A stretch of DNA of 64,000 nucleotides from Streptomyces sp. NRRL F-5126 (GCF_000721265.1 NZ_JOFZ01000017.1:6737-70736); one strand, 5' to 3'; positions 25,654 to 34,547 are shown, counted from the stretch's first letter. A program made the numbers and translations. The notes: generated by a model not told the origin, from the sequence alone.

Positions 25654-27414
25654 CTGACTACGACGTTCCGCGATCTCGGGATCCTTCCCGAGACGGCCGA
25701 GGCCCTCGAAGCCGTCGGCATCCAGTCCCCCTTTCCCATCCAGGAGATGACGCTTCCGGTGGCCCTCTCGGGCACCGACGTCATCGGCCAGGCGAAGACC
25801 GGCACGGGCAAGACCCTCGGTTTCGGCCTGCCGCTGCTTGAGCGCGTCACCGTGCCCGCAGACGTGGAGGCCGGCCGGGCGACGCCCGAGCAGCTGACGA
25901 ACGCGCCGCAGGCGCTGGTCGTCGTCCCCACGCGCGAGCTGTGCCAGCAGGTCACGAACGACCTGCTGACCGCCGGCAAGGTGCGCAATGTGCGCGTCCT
26001 CGCGATCTACGGCGGCCGCGCGTACGAGCCGCAGGTCGAGGCCCTCAACAAGGGCATCGACGTGGTCGTGGGCACGCCCGGCCGGCTGCTCGACCTGGCG
26101 GGCCAGCGCAAGCTCGACCTGTCGCAGGTGCGGGCGCTCGTGCTCGACGAGGCCGACGAGATGCTCGACCTGGGCTTCCTGCCCGACGTCGAGAAGATCA
26201 TCCAGCTGCTGCCCACCGGCCGGCAGACGATGCTGTTCTCCGCGACCATGCCGGGCGCGGTCATCGGCCTCGCCCGCAGGTACATGTCGCAGCCGACGCA
26301 CATCAGCGCCACGTCGCCCGACGACGCGGGCGCGACGGTCGCCGCGACCACGCAGCGCGTGTACCGGGCGCACTCGATGGACAAGCCGGAGATGGTCGCC
26401 CGCATCCTCCAGGCGGAGGGCCGCGGGCTGGCGATGATCTTCTGCCGCACGAAGCGCACCGCGGCGGACATCGCCGACCAGCTGATGCAGCGCGGCTTCG
26501 CCGCCGGCGCCGTCCACGGCGACCTCGGCCAGGGCGCGCGCGAGCAGGCGCTGCGCGCGTTCCGCAACGGCAAGGTCGACGTGCTGGTGTGCACCGACGT
26601 CGCCGCGCGCGGCATCGACGTCGAGGGCGTCACGCACGTCATCAACTACCAGTCGCCCGAGGACGAGAAGACCTACCTGCACCGCATCGGCCGCACGGGC
26701 CGCGCGGGCGCGACGGGTACGGCCGTCACGCTGGTGGACTGGGACGACATCCCGCGCTGGCAGCTCATCGACAAGGCGCTCTCCCTCGGCTTCCCGTCCC
26801 CGCCCGAGACGTACTCCACCTCGCCGCACCTGTTCGAGGAGCTGGACATCCCCGAGGGCACGAAGGGCATCCTGCCCCGTGCCGCACGCACCCGCGCGGG
26901 CCTGTCGGCGGAGCAGGTCGAGGACCTGGGCGAGACGGGCGGCCGCGGCCGCCGCGGTGGCGCACCCGCCGCCGAGGAGCGCCCCGCTCGTACCCGCACG
27001 CCGCGCCAGCGCCGCCGTACCCGCGGCGGGCTCCGCCCGGACGACGCCACGGCGGCCGCCGTCGAGGCGGCGGACACGGCGGAGGGCGCCACGGGTGCCG
27101 GCACGGCGGACCACGCGGACTCCGCCGAGCGTGCCCCGCGCCGCCGGCGCCGCACGCGCTCCGGCGCGACGGCCACCGCGGAGGCGGCCGTCCCCGCACC
27201 CGCCGAGGCGCCGGACACGGCGAGCAGCGCCGAGGAGGCGCCCGCGAAGCCCCGTCGTCGCCGCACGCGCCCCGTCAAGCAGGCGGCCGCGGCCGACCGC
27301 GAGGGGGCGGCTCCCGCCGCCCAGGCGGCACAGGACGGCGCGGCCACGGACGCCGCGGCCACGCCGCGCAGGCGCCGCACCCGCTCGTCGAAGCAGGCCC
27401 AGCCGGAGGCGTGA
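25654..27414 (+). CDS. DEAD-box ATP-dependent RNA helicase (CTG start)
   Basis: A 586-residue helicase. The conserved N-terminus TTTFRDLGILPETAEALEAV with the Q motif (GIQSPFPIQ, 23-30) lies upstream of the first ATG at 25747. From the in-frame stop at 25528 to that ATG there is no ATG, GTG or TTG, while CTG at 25654 has GAGG 7 bases upstream. Motifs: AKTGTGKT (47-54), PTRELC, GTPGR, LDEADEMLDLGF, FSATMPG, RGIDVE and HRIGRTGRAG. After about residue 410 comes an Ala/Arg tail with RRRRTR clusters, typical RNA-binding. It likely remodels RNA or ribosome precursors in the cytosol. Confidence 0.93.
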   Translation: MTTTFRDLGILPETAEALEAVGIQSPFPIQEMTLPVALSGTDVIGQAKTGTGKTLGFGLPLLERVTVPADVEAGRATPEQLTNAPQALVVVPTRELCQQVTNDLLTAGKVRNVRVLAIYGGRAYEPQVEALNKGIDVVVGTPGRLLDLAGQRKLDLSQVRALVLDEADEMLDLGFLPDVEKIIQLLPTGRQTMLFSATMPGAVIGLARRYMSQPTHISATSPDDAGATVAATTQRVYRAHSMDKPEMVARILQAEGRGLAMIFCRTKRTAADIADQLMQRGFAAGAVHGDLGQGAREQALRAFRNGKVDVLVCTDVAARGIDVEGVTHVINYQSPEDEKTYLHRIGRTGRAGATGTAVTLVDWDDIPRWQLIDKALSLGFPSPPETYSTSPHLFEELDIPEGTKGILPRAARTRAGLSAEQVEDLGETGGRGRRGGAPAAEERPARTRTPRQRRRTRGGLRPDDATAAAVEAADTAEGATGAGTADHADSAERAPRRRRRTRSGATATAEAAVPAPAEAPDTASSAEEAPAKPRRRRTRPVKQAAAADREGAAPAAQAAQDGAATDAAATPRRRRTRSSKQAQPEA

Positions 27415-27446
27415 GACGGCGGCCGTCGGCCCGCATCCGACGCGAC

Positions 27447-27480
27447 GGTGGCCCGGGACCCCGAGGGGTTCCGGGCCACC
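27447..27480 (+). terminator. Terminator hairpin after the helicase
   Basis: A 10-bp stem (27447-27456 with 27471-27480) with a partly paired CCC/GGG interior, 33 bases after the stop. Confidence 0.7.
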
Positions 27481-27551
27481 GGCATGTCACGCCCAGGTCC
27501 CGGGCACCGGGCGTGCCCGGATCACCGGCGCGCGCGCCGTCGCCGCACCGT

Positions 27552-27557
27552 TAGCCT
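27552..27557 (+). promoter_or_regulatory. -10 hexamer TAGCCT of a probable leaderless gene
   Basis: TAGCCT ends 6 bases before the ATG at 27564, which has no Shine-Dalgarno. Confidence 0.4.
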
Positions 27558-27563
27558 CGTGCC

Positions 27564-28409
27564 ATGAGTCGGCCCCACAGCTTCGCCCCGCCCGCCTGCG
27601 CCCGCGCCCGTACGCTCGCCACCTCCCGGGGCGACTTCGCCGTGATCGAGGCGCTGCCCGCCGGGGAAGCCGTCGCGACGGCCGTCCTGCTGCCCGGGTT
27701 CACCGGCAGCAAGGAGGACTTCAACGCGCTGCTCGAACCGATGGCCGCGGCCGGCTACCGGGTCGTGTCCGTCGACGGGCGCGGCCAGTACGAGTCCGCG
27801 CCGCCCGCGGACCCCGGCGGCTACGCGCAGGCCGAGCTGGCGGCGGACGTGCTGGCGCAGGCCGAGGCGCTCGGGGCGCCCGTGCATCTGCTCGGCCACT
27901 CCTTCGGCGGGCACATCGCCCGTGCGGCGGTGCTGCTCGACGCGCGGCCGTTCCGTTCGCTCACGCTGATGTCGTCGGGGCCCGCCGAGATCTCCCGGAC
28001 GGAGCGGGAGCGGGCGAAACTGCTGATCGACGCGCTCGCTGTGATGACGATGGAGCAGGTGTGGAACGCCATGGCGGAGATGGCGCCGATGGAGGAGACA
28101 CCGGTCGATGGCGACGACCTGCGCAGGCGCTGGATGGCGACGGATCCGGCGCAGTTGGTCGCCGCGGCGGGCCTGCTGGTGGCTGAGCCCGACCGGGTGG
28201 ACGAGCTGGCGGCGGTGCGGCCGCCGCTGCCGCTGCACGTCGTTTCGGGCGACGAGGACGGCATCTGGCCGCCGGCGCTGCTCGACGACATGGCGCGGCG
28301 CCTCGGCGCGCGCAGGACGGTCGTGCCGGACGCGGGGCACTCGCCCAACACGGACAGGCCGGACCCGACGGCGGCCGCGCTGATCGGGTTCTGGGACGAC
28401 CAGCGCTGA
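27564..28409 (+). CDS. Alpha/beta-hydrolase
   Basis: A 281-residue hydrolase: LLPGFTGSKEDFNALL (oxyanion loop), VDGRGQYES, LLGHSFGGHIARAAVLLD (nucleophile GHSFG), an acid in VVSGDEDGIWPP and the histidine in VPDAGHSPNTD. The ATG at 27564 gives MSRPHSFAPP and appears leaderless. It converges with the NYN gene at 28440. Substrate unknown; serine-hydrolase or dehalogenase-like activities are all possible. Confidence 0.9.
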   Translation: MSRPHSFAPPACARARTLATSRGDFAVIEALPAGEAVATAVLLPGFTGSKEDFNALLEPMAAAGYRVVSVDGRGQYESAPPADPGGYAQAELAADVLAQAEALGAPVHLLGHSFGGHIARAAVLLDARPFRSLTLMSSGPAEISRTERERAKLLIDALAVMTMEQVWNAMAEMAPMEETPVDGDDLRRRWMATDPAQLVAAAGLLVAEPDRVDELAAVRPPLPLHVVSGDEDGIWPPALLDDMARRLGARRTVVPDAGHSPNTDRPDPTAAALIGFWDDQR

Positions 28410-28439
28410 GCAGTACCGCGTACTCCAGTACCGACCGAC

Positions 28440-29426
28440 TCAGTACTGCGCCTGGAGGTGCTGCCAGAAGCCGTCGCGCAGCGCCCTGCGCAGCGTCGCG
28501 TGGCCGCGCAGGGACCGCTGGAGGAGGCGCTCGGCCTCGATGAGGAGATCCTGGTCGACGGCGCCGGGCAGGTACGGGTGGCCGGGCAGCAGCTCGGCCA
28601 TCGTCTCGCGGCCCCGCTCGACCAGCCAGGTCGCCGCGATCTGCGCGCCGACGAAGCGCACCTCGTCGCGGCTCGGCGGCGGCTGCGCCTCGTGCTCCCA
28701 GGTACTGACGGGCCTGCGGGTCACGAACGGCTTGCAGAAGTCGAGGTCGAACGTGCGCTGGCTGTCGACCTCCCACAGCAGTGGCTCCGCCTGGTTGCGC
28801 CCGTCGGCGGCCTCGATGCCCCACAGGTGCACGCGCGCGCCGTAGCCCTGCGCCGCCTCGACGGCCGAGACCAGGTCCTCGTCGCCGCCGACGAGTGCGG
28901 CATCGCTGATGGCGCGGTGGCGTGCGAGGGACTCGAGGTCCGTGCGGATCAGCGAGTCGACGCCCTTCTGCTGGTTGTTCGCGTTGAGGTTGCCGAGGCG
29001 CACCTTGACGTCGGGCAGTTCCGCGATGCCCTGCTGCTCCGTGGTGTGGATGCGGCGCCTCGCGCCGTCGTACCAGTACACGCGCAGCAGCCTGCTGTCC
29101 GCGAAGATGAGGCGCGCCTTGTCGATCAGCGCCTCGATGAGGCCCTCGGCGTCGAGGTCGAAGGAGCGGCGGTCCTCGGTGCCCGCCACCAGCAACCCGG
29201 CCGAAGCGTAGACGTAACCCGCGTCGACGAAGATGGCGTGCGTGGACGGCGTCTTCGCCACCTCGGCGAGCATGCGGGTGAGCAGCTCGTTGGTGTGCGA
29301 GAGCCGCTACACGAGGTCATCGGCGAAGGCGCCGCCCGGCGCGTGGCACGGCGCGTCTCCCCCGCTTGTCGTGGTGGTCTCCGCCTGCGGCTCGCTTGCC
29401 TCGCTCATACGCGCTTCGTTCTCCAT
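28440..29426 (-). pseudogene. NYN-domain protein gene interrupted by an in-frame TAG
   Basis: The NYN (PIN-like ribonuclease) domain is intact from the ATG at 29273 (277 residues): AIFVDAGYVYASAGLL, YWYDGARRRIHTTEQQ, KVRLGNLNANNQQKGVDSL and LVGGDEDLVSAVE carry the acidic metal-binding residues. The same frame continues upstream (RLSHTNELLTR) to a TAG at 29307-29309, and beyond it 39 more codons reach an ATG at 29426 (MENEARMSEASEPQ to FADDLV). From memory, homologues have an N-terminus of about this length ending in HTNELL-x-RML. The ATG at 29273 lacks a ribosome binding site. It could be a point-mutated gene, a readthrough gene, a restart, or a base-call error; the domain itself may still be made. 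Confidence 0.6.
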
Positions 29427-29602
29427 GGCAGGCACCCGTACCGGCCAGTAGTTAGATGCTCGAAAGATTTCTTTAGCGTAGGGAATGTTTGCACAGGGAA
29501 AGTCGTTGATTCCGATGTATCGATCGATACTCGCTCGATAGTTTCGCTGTCATCAGCAGTTCAGCAGTTCTCCACCAGGAGGATCAGACGAAGGGAGAAG
29601 CC

Positions 29603-29755
29603 TTGCGCTTCGAGATCACGCGACTCGACGACGTCGACGGCACCGCCGTGGACAGCACCGTCGTTGAAGCAGCCTCCGTCAACCGGATCGTGCAGCAGGC
29701 CGCCGCGATGGGCCAGCGCATCTACATCCGGCCGGCCGAGACGCCGGCCTCGTAA
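29603..29755 (+). CDS. 50-residue conserved small protein (TTG start)
   Basis: A short gene below usual length cut-offs. The TTG at 29603 has GGGAG 5 bases upstream. The product begins MRFEITRLDDVDGTAVD, continues VVEAASVNRIVQQAAAMG and ends RIYIRPAETPAS. The balanced composition, high third-position GC and strong hairpin just after it support a real gene. From memory near-identical peptides occur in other streptomycetes. Function unknown. Confidence 0.75.
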   Translation: MRFEITRLDDVDGTAVDSTVVEAASVNRIVQQAAAMGQRIYIRPAETPAS

Positions 29756-29804
29756 CTCTCTTTCCCGCCGCCCCGATGCGATCATACGGTTCGGCAGACG
29801 ACTC

Positions 29805-29839
29805 CACCGCGCCCCCCGGCGATTCCGGGGGGCGCGGTG
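29805..29839. terminator. Bidirectional terminator hairpin
   Basis: A perfect 15-bp stem (29805-29819 with 29825-29839) with a 5-base loop, between converging genes ending at 29755 and 29865. Confidence 0.85.
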
Positions 29840-29864
29840 CTGTGCGCAGCCGGTCCCGGGCGGA

Positions 29865-30470
29865 TCAGGAGCCCCGTACGACCTGCGTGACGCCGTTGAT
29901 GATCTGCTGCACCGCGATCGCGGAGAGCATCATCCCGGCGAGCCTGGTCACGAGTACGACACCGCCGTCCTTGATCAGCCGGATGATCAGCAGCGAGTAG
30001 CGCAGGACCAGCCACAGGACGACGTGCATGGCGGCGATCGCGGCCCACACGGAGACCTGTGCCGTGACCCCGTGCGCGTGCTGCACGGCGAGGATCACGG
30101 ACACGATCGCGCCGGGCCCGGCGAGCAGCGGCATGCCGAGCGGCACGAGTGCGGCGTTGACGTCCTTGGTCTGCTTGGGCTCCTCCGTCTTGCCGGTCAG
30201 CAGGTCCAGCGCGATCAGGAGGAGCAGCAGCCCGCCGGAGATCATCAGGGCGGGCACGGAGATGTGCAGGTAGTCGAGGATCTGGCGGCCCAGGACCCCG
30301 AAGATCGCGATCACGCTGAAGGCGACGGCGACGGCCTGCCAAGCCATGGCGCGCTGCACCTTGGCGGTGCGGCCCGAGGTGAGCGCGAGGAAGATCGGCG
30401 TGATCCCGGGCGGGTCCATGATCACGAACAGGGTCAGGAAGAGGGAGCCGAACACGGCGAAGTCGAACAC
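29865..30470 (-). CDS. MarC-family (UPF0056) membrane protein
   Basis: A 201-residue protein with six predicted membrane helices. The opening FLTLFVIMDPPGITPIFLAL and the central PLGMPLLAGPGAIVSVIL are the paired signature of the MarC family, whose function is unsettled (not itself a proven antibiotic exporter). The GTG at 30470 has AAGG 7 bases upstream. The 195-base gap to the PHP gene is GC-rich with nothing clear in it. Confidence 0.92.
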   Translation of the reverse strand: MFDFAVFGSLFLTLFVIMDPPGITPIFLALTSGRTAKVQRAMAWQAVAVAFSVIAIFGVLGRQILDYLHISVPALMISGGLLLLLIALDLLTGKTEEPKQTKDVNAALVPLGMPLLAGPGAIVSVILAVQHAHGVTAQVSVWAAIAAMHVVLWLVLRYSLLIIRLIKDGGVVLVTRLAGMMLSAIAVQQIINGVTQVVRGS

Positions 30471-30665
30471 GGCGTGGCCTTGGTGAGGAGTGTCGTACGG
30501 GGAGGGCGGCGCGGCGTGCGGGCACGCACGCGCGCGGGGCCCGGCCGGTCGCGCCTTGGGGGCGACCGGCCGGGACAGGACGGGACGTGGCGGGGCCGGG
30601 CCCCCGGGCGCGCCCGGGTCGTGCGGAGCACGCGGGCGCGGCGGGGGCTCTGCGGCGGGCAGGGC

Positions 30666-31532
30666 CTAGGCGGTGACGTGACCGCCCGCGCCGGGCACGG
30701 GGAAGGCGCCGGCGGAGCGCCGCACGATCTCGGCGTACACCTCGGGGTCCGTGGTGTTCTCGCCGAGCGCGACGTCCTTGCGGCTGCCGTGGTAGTCGCT
30801 CGAACCCGTGACGAGCAGCCCGAGGTCGCGGGCGACGCCGCGCAGCGCGTCCCGGGTCCCGGCGTCGTGGTCGGTGTGGTCGACCTCGATGCCGTCGAGC
30901 CCGGCGGCCGCGAGGCGGGCGATGGTGTCCTCGGGGACGGTGCGGCCGCGCTTCACGGCGGCGGGGTGCGCGAAGACGGTCACGCCGCCGGCCGCCTTGA
31001 CGAGGCGGATGGCCTCGAACGGGTCGCTCTCGTGCTTCTCCGCGTGCGCACGGCCGCCGTCGGCGAGCCAGTCGGCGGTGAACGCGTCGGAGACGGTGGG
31101 CACGACGCCCAGCTCGACGAGGGCGGACGCGATGTGCGGGCGGCCGACGGAGGCGTCCCCCGCGATCCGTGCCACCTGCTCCCAGGTGATCCCCACGCCG
31201 AGGGCGTTGAGCTTGCCGATCATGGCGTGGGCGCGCGGCACGCGGTCGTCGCGCACGAGCTCGCGCTCGGCGAGCAGTCCCGGCTCGGCGGGGTCGAAGA
31301 GGTAGGCGAGCATGTGCATGCTCACGCCGCCGATCCGGCAGGACAGCTCGGCTCCGGTCACGAGCGTGAGCCCGTCCGGCAGCGCGGCGGCCGCCTCGGC
31401 GTGGCCGCGGGTGGAGTCGTGGTCGGTGAGCGCCACGACGTCGAGCCCCGCGGCGGCGGCGTTGCGCACGAGCTCGGCGGGGGTGTCGGTGCCGTCGGAG
31501 GCCGAGGAGTGGGTGTGCAGATCGATGCGCAC
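30666..31532 (-). CDS. PHP-domain metal-dependent phosphoesterase (TrpH/YciV-like)
   Basis: A 288-residue PHP protein. The start MRIDLHTHSSASDGTDTP supplies the HTHS metal site; VVALTDHDSTRG the TDHD site; the later VTVFAHPAA, VDHTDHDAGT and TGSSDYHG complete the metal centre. AGGAG lies 8 bases before the GTG at 31532. Proteins of this family are nucleoside-3',5'-bisphosphate phosphatases or 5'-3' RNA exonucleases. A longer frame extends upstream but overlaps the DUF6758 gene and is a shadow. Confidence 0.92.
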   Translation of the reverse strand: MRIDLHTHSSASDGTDTPAELVRNAAAAGLDVVALTDHDSTRGHAEAAAALPDGLTLVTGAELSCRIGGVSMHMLAYLFDPAEPGLLAERELVRDDRVPRAHAMIGKLNALGVGITWEQVARIAGDASVGRPHIASALVELGVVPTVSDAFTADWLADGGRAHAEKHESDPFEAIRLVKAAGGVTVFAHPAAVKRGRTVPEDTIARLAAAGLDGIEVDHTDHDAGTRDALRGVARDLGLLVTGSSDYHGSRKDVALGENTTDPEVYAEIVRRSAGAFPVPGAGGHVTA

Positions 31533-31624
31533 GGGGGATGCTCCTGGGCTCGCTGGGTCGACGGCAACCCATCCAGCGTAACGGCCCCACGCCACCTCCC
31601 CCGCCACGCCCCGACGCCCGGCCG

Positions 31625-32263
31625 TCAGGACAGCAGACGCGGGGAGAGCGCGCCGCACGGCAGCAGGTCTACCTCCGCGCCCGCGTCCCGCAGGTCCGTC
31701 AGTACCAGCTCGTCGTAGAGCAGCAGCTCCGACTCCTCGGGCCACGCCACGGCCCACAGCCACAGCCCGAGCGCCTCCCCCGCGAACGCCACGCGGTCGT
31801 CCGGCGTGCCCGAGACGCGCCACAGGGGGGTGGGCCGGCCGGCCGCCAGGAGCTTGGCGCGGGGCGGCTCGTCCACGCGCAGCAGCGGGCCCGGGTCGGG
31901 GCCCTCGACGCCCGCGTACCGCGCGCCGAGGCCCACGCCGAGTTCCTCCGCGACGAGCAGCATCTCGCCCACGCCCCCGAGCGGTCCCGGGCCCGAGCAG
32001 GCGACGGCGGTCGCCGTGCCGCCGCTGCGGTCGTCGCCCGCGTGCGACACGCCCGTGAACAGCCAGCCGACGGGCAGTGGCCACGGCATCCAGACGGGGA
32101 CCCTGGCGCGGTTCACGACGACGCCCAGGGACTCGACGCTGGGCGGGATCACAGGCTGCAGCGGGTGCACCGTCCCGTGCGCGTCGCACTGCCAGGAGTC
32201 GGAGAAGAGACCTGGCGCCCTCACGCGCCCACCGCACTTCGGGCAACTGGGTTGGCCCCTCAT
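31625..32263 (-). CDS. DUF6758 family protein (zinc-ribbon start)
   Basis: A 212-residue protein beginning MRGQPSCPKCGGRVRAPG with a probable half zinc ribbon (CPKC, later WQCDAHG). Conserved stretches are VIPPSVESLGVVV, VPVWMPWPLPVGWLFTG, ATAVACSGPGPLGGVGE and a C-terminal LLPCGALSPRLL, which I recall as the Streptomyces DUF6758 family. A TTG at 32272 with GGGAGG 4 bases upstream is an alternative start. Function unknown. Confidence 0.85.
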   Translation of the reverse strand: MRGQPSCPKCGGRVRAPGLFSDSWQCDAHGTVHPLQPVIPPSVESLGVVVNRARVPVWMPWPLPVGWLFTGVSHAGDDRSGGTATAVACSGPGPLGGVGEMLLVAEELGVGLGARYAGVEGPDPGPLLRVDEPPRAKLLAAGRPTPLWRVSGTPDDRVAFAGEALGLWLWAVAWPEESELLLYDELVLTDLRDAGAEVDLLPCGALSPRLLS

Positions 32264-32335
32264 ATCCGCCAACGGTCCTCCCCGGCCGACGCCGCGTCAA
32301 GGCGATCACGCGACCGGGAGTGCGGTGGCGGCGTC

Positions 32336-32968
32336 TCAGTCAAGTGGTACGGCACCGCGCAGAGGGTCACGAAGGTCCGTGCCGTGGGACAACCAGCGCT
32401 CCTGGAGCTCCTGTGCGCCCCTCGCGCGCTTCCACGCCGCCTCGTGCGCCGTCATCGGGAGCAGCGGGAGGAACCGGACGGGATCCATCGGCTCCGCCAG
32501 CTCCAGATCCGCGACGAGGCCGCCGCCCTCCGCGACCAGGACCGACGCGAACGGGGCCCCCGGCCACAGCGGACCGCCGACGTCCAGCGCCGCGCCGGGT
32601 GCCACAACAACGCCCTCGACCTGGGGCGACGCGGCCAGCACCGCGAGCGGCCGCAGCACCTCGTCGGTGCGCGCGAGCCCCGCCTTCACGGACAGCAGCA
32701 GCTCCGCGCGCGGTCCCCGCACAGCGTCAGCGGCCATCGACGTGCCGTCGCTCATCGGGGCCGCCGACATGCCGAGCGTCGCGTACCGCACGACCGGGCC
32801 CGCGGGGTTCGTGGTGTCGACGAAGCGCAGCACCTCGATGCGGTCGGCGCCGACGAACGTCACCGCCGCGCGCGCGTCCGGCTCGCCCAGCGCCGCGCGC
32901 AGCCGGTCCTCGACCAGCGGAAGAATTTCTGCCACTCGGCGAGCATAGATCGCGTAAGGATCGGGCAT
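32336..32968 (-). CDS. Suppressor-of-fused (SUFU) domain protein
   Basis: A 210-residue soluble protein: MPDPYAIYARRVAEILPLVE, IEVLRFVDTTNPAGPVVRYA, SDGTSMAADAVRGPRAELLL, LRPLAVLAASPQVEG and PVRFLPLLPMTAHEAAWK. This is the bacterial SUFU-like domain, also used as an immunity-like domain in some loci. Here no toxin is adjacent, so the function is unknown. No clear Shine-Dalgarno before the ATG at 32968; the divergent CorA leader starts close by. Confidence 0.85.
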   Translation of the reverse strand: MPDPYAIYARRVAEILPLVEDRLRAALGEPDARAAVTFVGADRIEVLRFVDTTNPAGPVVRYATLGMSAAPMSDGTSMAADAVRGPRAELLLSVKAGLARTDEVLRPLAVLAASPQVEGVVVAPGAALDVGGPLWPGAPFASVLVAEGGGLVADLELAEPMDPVRFLPLLPMTAHEAAWKRARGAQELQERWLSHGTDLRDPLRGAVPLD

Positions 32969-33422
32969 GACGCAAGATTGGCCGCGCTCAGGCTGTTAAG
33001 CTGAGGCGCCGATCGGGGCAGCAGGCAGAAGCCTTGCTCTCCAGTCCCGACGCACACGTCATCCCCCACGGGGGACCGACCGGAGGAGGTGGGGCTGCGG
33101 TGGATCGAAGTCACCCGGCCAGTACCAGCCGCTCTCCGTACGGCTTCACAACGTTGTGAGCTGAGCCCGCCCCCCTGACCGGCCCGCCACGTCGCACGCA
33201 CCGCGACCGCGCACCGATCGGCCGGGCACCGGCTTTCCGTCCGGCGGATGAGCGCATCACCCCAGCTTGTGTTTTTCACCTGTCGGTAGCGCACACCGTC
33301 ATCGCGATCCCCCGGCGCCGCCCGCTTCGCGGACGTGCAGGTCTCGTCGAGTCCGAGTCCACGCCCCCGTTCCGGGCTGCGCCACGCCTCGCCTGACGGT
33401 CTCTGTCGTGAAGGAGCCTGCC
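32969..33422 (+). promoter_or_regulatory. Long leader of corA with overlapping short ORFs and a palindrome
   Basis: This 454-base gap contains a -10-like TAAGCT (32997-33002), a short CCCCC/GGGGG hairpin (33063-33074) and a strong GGAGGAGG at 33082-33089. Two overlapping short frames follow: GTG 33100 to TGA 33159 (19 codons, MDRSHPASTS...) and GTG 33089 to TGA 33178 (29 codons, ending SPPP before the stop). A perfect palindrome CACAACGTTGTG lies at 33147-33158. It does not match the M-box or ydaO motifs I know. Attenuation of corA is inferred. Confidence 0.4.
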
Positions 33423-34547
33423 ATGTCGATGATCCGTGACCTGCGTGCAGCCGTTCGTCCGTCGTTCCGCAAGAACGGCGGCTCCTACCGCTCCTACGAC
33501 ACCGCCCATGACGCGTCCGCGTCGACGGCGGTCGTCGACTGCGGTGTCTACCGCGACGGCCGCCGCGTGACGACCGGCACATGCGCGACCCCGCACGAGG
33601 CGATGCTGCGGGTGCGCGAGGAGGGCGGGTTCGCCTGGATCGGCCTGCACGAGCCCACCGAGCAGGAGTTCGCGGGCATCGCCGCCGAGTTCGGGCTGCA
33701 CCCGCTCGCCGTGGAGGACGCCGTCCACGCGCACCAGCGGCCCAAGCTGGAGCCCTACGACGACACGCTCTTCACCGTGTTCAAGACGATCCACTACGTG
33801 GAGCACGCCGAGCTCACGGCGACCAGCGAGGTCGTGGCGACGGGCGAGGTCATGTGCTTCACCGGCCGGGACTTCGTCATCACCGTCCGGCACGGCACGA
33901 AAGGGTCCCTGCGCGGCCTCAGGCACCGCCTGGAAGAGAACCCGGAGCAGCTGGCGCACGGTCCCTCGGCCGTGCTGCACGCGATCGCGGACCACGTCGT
34001 GGACGGCTACCTCGCCGTCGCCGACGCGGTGCAGGACGACATCGACGAGGTCGAGATCGACGTCTTCTCCGAGCCGGTGAAGAACGCCAAGGGCGGACAG
34101 CGCAGCCCGGACGCCCAGCGGATCTACCAGCTCAAGCGCGAGGTGCTCGAGTTCAAGCGCGCGGTCTCGCCGCTGCTGCGGCCGATGCAGATGCTGAGCG
34201 AGCGGCCGATGCGGCTGGTCGAGCCGGCGATCCAGAAGTACTTCCGCGACGTCGCCGACCACCTCGTGCGCGTCCACGAGCAGGTCATCGGGTTCGACGA
34301 GCTCCTCAACTCGATCCTCCAGGCGAACCTGGCGCAGGCGACGGTCGCCCAGAACGAGGACATGCGCAAGATCACGTCCTGGGCCGCGATCATCGCCGTG
34401 CCGACGGCGGTGTGCGGCATCTACGGTATGAACTTCAAGCACATGCCGGAGCTGCACTGGAAGTACGGCTACCCGATGGTGCTCGGCGCGATCGTGGTGG
34501 TCTGCCTCGTCATCCACCGGACGCTGAAGAAGAACGGCTGGCTCTGA
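33423..34547 (+). CDS. corA: CorA-family magnesium/divalent cation transporter
   Basis: A 374-residue CorA protein. The cytosolic N-domain includes GFAWIGLHEPTEQEF, LAVEDAVHAHQRPKLE and the long helix region VEIDVFSEPVKNA. Two C-terminal helices flank the selectivity motif YGMNF (in AVCGIYGMNFKHMPELHWKY, read in parts) and the protein ends KKNGWL. AAGGAG stands 6 bases before the ATG. The window also has an MgtE-N/CBS protein 2 kb away, as around corA in mycobacteria. Confidence 0.95.
   Translation: MSMIRDLRAAVRPSFRKNGGSYRSYDTAHDASASTAVVDCGVYRDGRRVTTGTCATPHEAMLRVREEGGFAWIGLHEPTEQEFAGIAAEFGLHPLAVEDAVHAHQRPKLEPYDDTLFTVFKTIHYVEHAELTATSEVVATGEVMCFTGRDFVITVRHGTKGSLRGLRHRLEENPEQLAHGPSAVLHAIADHVVDGYLAVADAVQDDIDEVEIDVFSEPVKNAKGGQRSPDAQRIYQLKREVLEFKRAVSPLLRPMQMLSERPMRLVEPAIQKYFRDVADHLVRVHEQVIGFDELLNSILQANLAQATVAQNEDMRKITSWAAIIAVPTAVCGIYGMNFKHMPELHWKYGYPMVLGAIVVVCLVIHRTLKKNGWL

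Noticed and set aside
28458..31718. 1086-residue plus-strand open frame
   Set aside because: It is antisense to the NYN, MarC and PHP genes, all with clear motifs, and overlaps a 50-residue gene and a terminator.
32969..33422. Known riboswitch (M-box or ydaO) before corA
   Set aside because: I could not match the conserved core sequences of either class; only a generic leader with short ORFs is supported.
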